Shown piece after piece: positions 22,874 to 25,280 of a DNA stretch of 25,280 nt. A model generated the notes under the pieces. It saw nothing but the letters and a program-made list of their open reading frames with translations, was not told the origin of the DNA and did not search any database. How positions within the stretch are numbered: position 1 is the stretch's first letter; every line of letters starts with the position of its first letter. Position numbers and translations under genes: made by a program. This DNA comes from Candidatus Bathycorpusculum fermentans. Lineage in GTDB: Archaea; Thermoproteota; Bathyarchaeia; Bathyarchaeales; Bathycorpusculaceae. The stretch is taken from positions 1-25,280 of the forward strand of contig WRGM01000166.1 of NCBI GenBank assembly GCA_009787175.1. Reading direction: 5' to 3'.

Positions 22874-23662
22874 TTAAACAATTCCTTCCACATCTTTAAG
22901 TAAAAACTCGCATATATTGTCTATGGTCTTCACAGCAGCAAAATCCTCATTTAACAACGGAGTCTTACCCATCATATCAAACTCTGTAATTTTAGCATCA
23001 AAAGGAATAAAATCCAACACAGGCAAACCATGCTTATCCGCAAACCCCTCAATAACCGCCCGCTGCTCATCATTCATAACACGACTACCAACAAGATAGA
23101 GCCGCTTCATTCCAGCCTCAGAAGCTAAATCATAAATATGCTTTGCAATCTCTAAAGACTTAAAATTAGAATCCGCAACAATAAGCAAAACATCAACCTG
23201 CCTCGCAGTACCCCGCCCAATATGCTCCACACCAGCCTCAAGATCCAACACCACAGCCTCATTAGTTTCAACCACAAGATACCTTAACAATGCACGAATA
23301 ACCGCTGTTGGAGCACACATACAACCAGCACCCATAGAACGAACAGTACCCATTACAATCAAATTTGCACCCAAAGGCGTAGGAACAGCATAATTACGCA
23401 CTATATCATCAACTCTAAAATTTAAATTATAAACACCACTATAACCAGAATTAGTTTTCGAATCTATAAGCTCAGCATCATCAGAAATCGGCTTTATACC
23501 ACGAGCCACCTCCGCAGACAACCCTAAAGTTAAAGCCAAATTAGGCGAAGAATCAGCATCAATAGCTATTGTCTTAAAATTCCGCACAGCAAAACCATAA
23601 GCTAAACCACCAGCAAGCAAAGTTTTACCCACACCGCCCTTACCAGAAACTGCAACTTTCAT
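22874..23662 (-). CDS. cooC: CO dehydrogenase nickel-insertion ATPase CooC (CooC1)
   Basis: A 262-residue MinD-type ATPase that delivers nickel to the C-cluster of CO dehydrogenase. The deviant Walker A is complete: GKGGVGKT at 7-14, including the signature lysine. IDADSSPNL (34-42) matches the switch region, and the nickel-site CXC is Cys114/Cys116 (GAGCMCAP), as in characterised CooC. VVLDLEAGVEHIGRGT is the usual Walker B region. It is the first gene of the cluster, followed by cooC2 and then cdhA. A 9-bp inverted repeat lies in its leader. Like cooC2, its coding strand is G+T-rich. Confidence 0.93.
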   Translation of the reverse strand: MKVAVSGKGGVGKTLLAGGLAYGFAVRNFKTIAIDADSSPNLALTLGLSAEVARGIKPISDDAELIDSKTNSGYSGVYNLNFRVDDIVRNYAVPTPLGANLIVMGTVRSMGAGCMCAPTAVIRALLRYLVVETNEAVVLDLEAGVEHIGRGTARQVDVLLIVADSNFKSLEIAKHIYDLASEAGMKRLYLVGSRVMNDEQRAVIEGFADKHGLPVLDFIPFDAKITEFDMMGKTPLLNEDFAAVKTIDNICEFLLKDVEGIV

Positions 23663-23679
23663 AACAAACCACTACCAAA

Positions 23680-23726
23680 AACTGTTTTCAGCAAACTAAT
23701 TTACATTTCCCAAACAAAAAACAGTT
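23680..23726. repeat. 9-bp inverted repeat upstream of cooC1
   Basis: AACTGTTTT (23680-23688) and its reverse complement AAAACAGTT (23718-23726) are separated by 29 bases and begin 18 bases before the cooC1 ATG. A TATA-like TTTTTAATTAA on the - strand near 23779-23790 would put both arms in the transcribed leader. A regulatory hairpin or operator is possible. Confidence 0.4.
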
Positions 23727-23853
23727 ACAATGAAGCCACATGAGAAATAACCAGCACTACAAAAAAACAAGACATATGTTAATTAAAAACACAACAACAA
23801 AAGTTACCAAAGGTGAAACATAAAAAAGAAAAAGAGGCATGTTTTAGTGGCGG

Positions 23854-24111
23854 TTATTTCTTTTTGATCCACAAACCAATAAGCACCATAACAATGATTA
23901 TCGCGATGCCCATGCCAATAATGTATAATTCGTATCATGTGTTCGATGATTCATCAGCTGGGAATGCTAGTAATTCAGTTTGCGCATCAGCCTGATAGTA
24001 TGAAGCTGAACCGTTAAAGAGCGCATATATGCAGTATTGTCCTTCCTTGTCAGGTGTGAAGCCAAAGCTAAATCTGCCGTTGGCATCACTATTGTTTCGC
24101 CTAATGTTACA
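23854..24111 (-). pseudogene. C-terminal remnant of a membrane-anchored surface protein
   Basis: The - strand frame reads an Ig-like surface-domain segment (SDANGRFSFGFTPDKEGQYC, ALFNGSASYYQADAQTE), then SSNT, then a TGA at 23935-23937. In the same frame it continues YELYIIGMGIAIIIVMVLIG and LWIKKK to a TAA at 23854-23856. That is the C-terminal membrane anchor expected for such a protein, so the TGA looks like a nonsense mutation (possibly from TGG). Upstream, VTLGETI lies in another frame just before NNSDANG, suggesting a frameshift. The rest of the gene is missing: an IS1-like element begins at 24112, and no matching sequence is on its far side. The original ligand or role is unknown. Confidence 0.75.
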
Positions 24112-24138
24112 GAGAGTCTTCACTTATAGATAGATAAG
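24112..24138 (+). repeat. Left terminal inverted repeat of the IS1-like element
   Basis: It begins GAGAGTCTTCAC and continues TTATAGATAGATAAG. It matches the reverse complement of 24871-24897 except at positions 13, 14 and 25. The transposase stop codon lies inside it. Confidence 0.85.
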
Positions 24139-24839
24139 GCTGTTGTTTGGATTTTGGTAAACACCTCAGGTGTGGTCAGATTGAACCATAACTTTATCGA
24201 GGTATCCACCATAGTATCACACTTAGAAACCACCTTAGTCCAACGCGTAAACCGCCCCAAATGATGACGCATATTGCTATCATCTTGCCCGATAGCAGTG
24301 GCGTGTTTTTTGTCAATGATATGGCACTCTTTGGGCAACACATTGACAAAAACAGCCCAACCGTCTGCATAAAAGATACAGTTTGTTAGGTACTTGACTT
24401 TATCATAGAGTTTTTTAAAGGTTGCAGCATCACGATAGCCAAGCACCCAGACCACAACTCGCCGTGAGCCACGATCAACAGCTTTGATGACCCAAAGCAT
24501 ATTTTTTTTTTGAACCAACAAAATACCACATTTCATCAAACCCGCATCTCTTGGAACTTCCCTGAGATTTCTGTGCCGGTAGTTAGGCTCCGGCTTGGAC
24601 AAACCAACGATATACCAAGAGGGCCAGGTGTCAAAAATTTTGACCAGCATAGTATAGGAAGCTTTGCTCAATAAGTAGAACAGAGTACACATAGCTTTTT
24701 TAACAATAACACCCTCATTGGCGCGCTGATCGCCTTCTACAAAATTATATGCACATTCTGCGCATTTGCATCGTTACTTTCCACAGACGAGCCCGTTTTT
24801 CACAATATTTTCAGACAAACACTCTTTACACACTGACAT
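24120..24839 (-). pseudogene. IS1-family transposase, inactivated
   Basis: The gene starts at the ATG at 24837-24839 with an N-terminal zinc ribbon (VCKEC, then RCKCAEC). A TAA interrupts the ribbon after GLVCGK, probably CAA mutated to TAA. The catalytic domain is split across three frames. ISGKFQEMR is in one, FDEMWYFVGSK (with the first catalytic Asp) in the second, and NMLWVIKAVDRG onward in the third. This fits three single-base insertions, the last in a run of ten A on the - strand. The second Asp is in FYADGWAVF. The catalytic Glu is replaced by Gly (ATAIGQDDSNMRHH, where IS1 relatives have IEQ or IER). The C-terminal LGRFTRWTKVVSK is intact. It cannot be active. Confidence 0.85.
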
Positions 24840-24870
24840 GACAAAACCATAATCAAGCAAAGTAACACCG

Positions 24871-24897
24871 CTCATCTATCTATCGGTGAAGACTCTC
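24871..24897 (-). repeat. Right terminal inverted repeat of the IS1-like element
   Basis: On the - strand it begins GAGAGTCTTCAC and continues CGATAGATAGATGAG, matching the left end at 24 of 27 positions. It lies about 30 bases upstream of the transposase start codon and may overlap its promoter. Confidence 0.85.
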
Positions 24898-25207
24898 AAA
24901 AAAAATAACTCCTATGCAACACTAATTACACGATAACAGCATGCCATAATATTTAACATTACCGCGCAACACAAAAGAGCAACAAATAGATAAAAGATTT
25001 ACATGCTTAAAAAAGTAAATTTTCAAACAATTTAATACATATTGAAAAAATCAGAGACAAACAAGAAGAAAATATAAAACATATCAAAGCCAGGGATAAC
25101 AGAAAATCACAAAACAGGTTAACAAAAGCAAAACAACAACTGCAAACTCCATTTTTTCCATAAAAACACCAAATATAGAAATGAGAAATTACGGCTTTGG
25201 GACAAAA
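24898..25207. other. 310-base AT-rich spacer right of the IS1-like element
   Basis: A-rich sequence on the + strand with no convincing frame, repeat or RNA gene. It does not look like the missing part of the surface-protein gene interrupted on the other side of the element. Confidence 0.5.
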
Positions 25208-25280
25208 TTATTGTTTTTCTTTGTTTAGGGTTTTTTCATCTTCAGGCGTTAGTATGATGTCTCTTGTATAGACTTCTGCG
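25208..25280 (-). CDS. C-terminal end of an unidentified protein (partial)
   Basis: On the - strand an open frame enters from the window edge and ends at a TAA at 25208-25210. It gives about 23 residues, AEVYTRDIILTPEDEKTLNK followed by EKQ. The hydrophilic, charged ending looks like a genuine protein tail. It is too short to assign a family. Confidence 0.5.
   Translation of the reverse strand, partial: AEVYTRDIILTPEDEKTLNKEKQ

Larger units (their letters stand above)
24112..24897. mobile_element. Decayed IS1-family insertion sequence (786 bases)
   Basis: The element is bounded by 27-base terminal inverted repeats that match at 24 positions and contains one broken transposase gene on the - strand. 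Length, repeat length and transposase motifs all fit IS1. I see no target duplication: the eight bases to the left (ATGTTACA) differ from the A-rich right flank. The surface-protein remnant on the left does not continue on the right. Together this suggests a later deletion or recombination at one end. Confidence 0.85.

Noticed and set aside
24104..24905. 8-base target duplication around the IS1-like element
   Set aside because: Left flank ATGTTACA and right flank AAAAAAAA do not match in any register I tried.
1..25280. CRISPR array, tRNA, rRNA or attachment site
   Set aside because: I saw no regularly spaced direct repeats, no tRNA-like T-loop or cloverleaf, no rRNA sequence and no integrase or tRNA-flanked duplication. 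This was reading by eye, so a weak RNA gene could be missed.

Overview
The window is archaeal and most likely from the Bathyarchaeia (or a close TACK relative). This is an inference. It carries archaeal information-processing genes (group II chaperonin, Rpo6), ribosomal proteins eS25 and eS26 (known from TACK/Asgard lineages rather than Euryarchaeota), an archaeal five-subunit acetyl-CoA decarbonylase/synthase cluster and a tetraether-synthase-like radical SAM enzyme. The DNA is AT-rich, and several genes appear to start at TTG.

Layout, left to right. 1-81: tail of a + strand gene. 129-1357: eS26 and a DUF4438 protein, both on -. 1491-3492: a CBS-pair/zinc-ribbon protein and dihydroorotase, both on +. 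3493-4337: 845 bases without a gene, between convergent genes. 4338-6258: Rpo6 and thermosome, a - strand operon. 6441-8518: an HTH-ACT regulator (-) divergent from trpB2 (+), with three TGTAC-type boxes at exact 10-base spacing between them. 8571-11400: ATP-NAD-kinase-like protein, DegT aminotransferase and a cyclophilin-like fold protein, all on +. 11411-13794: a hypothetical protein with no usable start codon, eS25 and a probable tetraether synthase, all on -. 13900-14652: a TrmB regulator on +, divergent from the latter. 14959-23662: the carbon-fixation cluster, all on -, in transcription order cooC1, cooC2, cdhA, cdhB, cdhC, cdhD, cdhE. 23854-24111: wreck of a surface protein. 24112-24897: decayed IS1-family element with intact terminal inverted repeats. 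25208-25280: tail of a - strand gene.

How it works together. CdhA and CdhB form the CO dehydrogenase, CdhC is the acetyl-CoA synthase, and CdhD/CdhE form the corrinoid Fe-S methyl carrier. The two CooC-type ATPases probably serve nickel loading. Together they are the carbonyl branch of the archaeal Wood-Ljungdahl pathway, used to make or split acetyl-CoA. The rest is housekeeping: translation, transcription, protein folding, pyrimidine and tryptophan synthesis, and membrane lipids.

I did not find an entirely new multi-gene system. The strongest leads are the TRP-box-like array at trpB2, the start-less conserved-looking frame at 11411-11937, the second CooC with an altered Walker A motif, the large convergent intergenic region, and sharp changes in strand composition between neighbouring genes.
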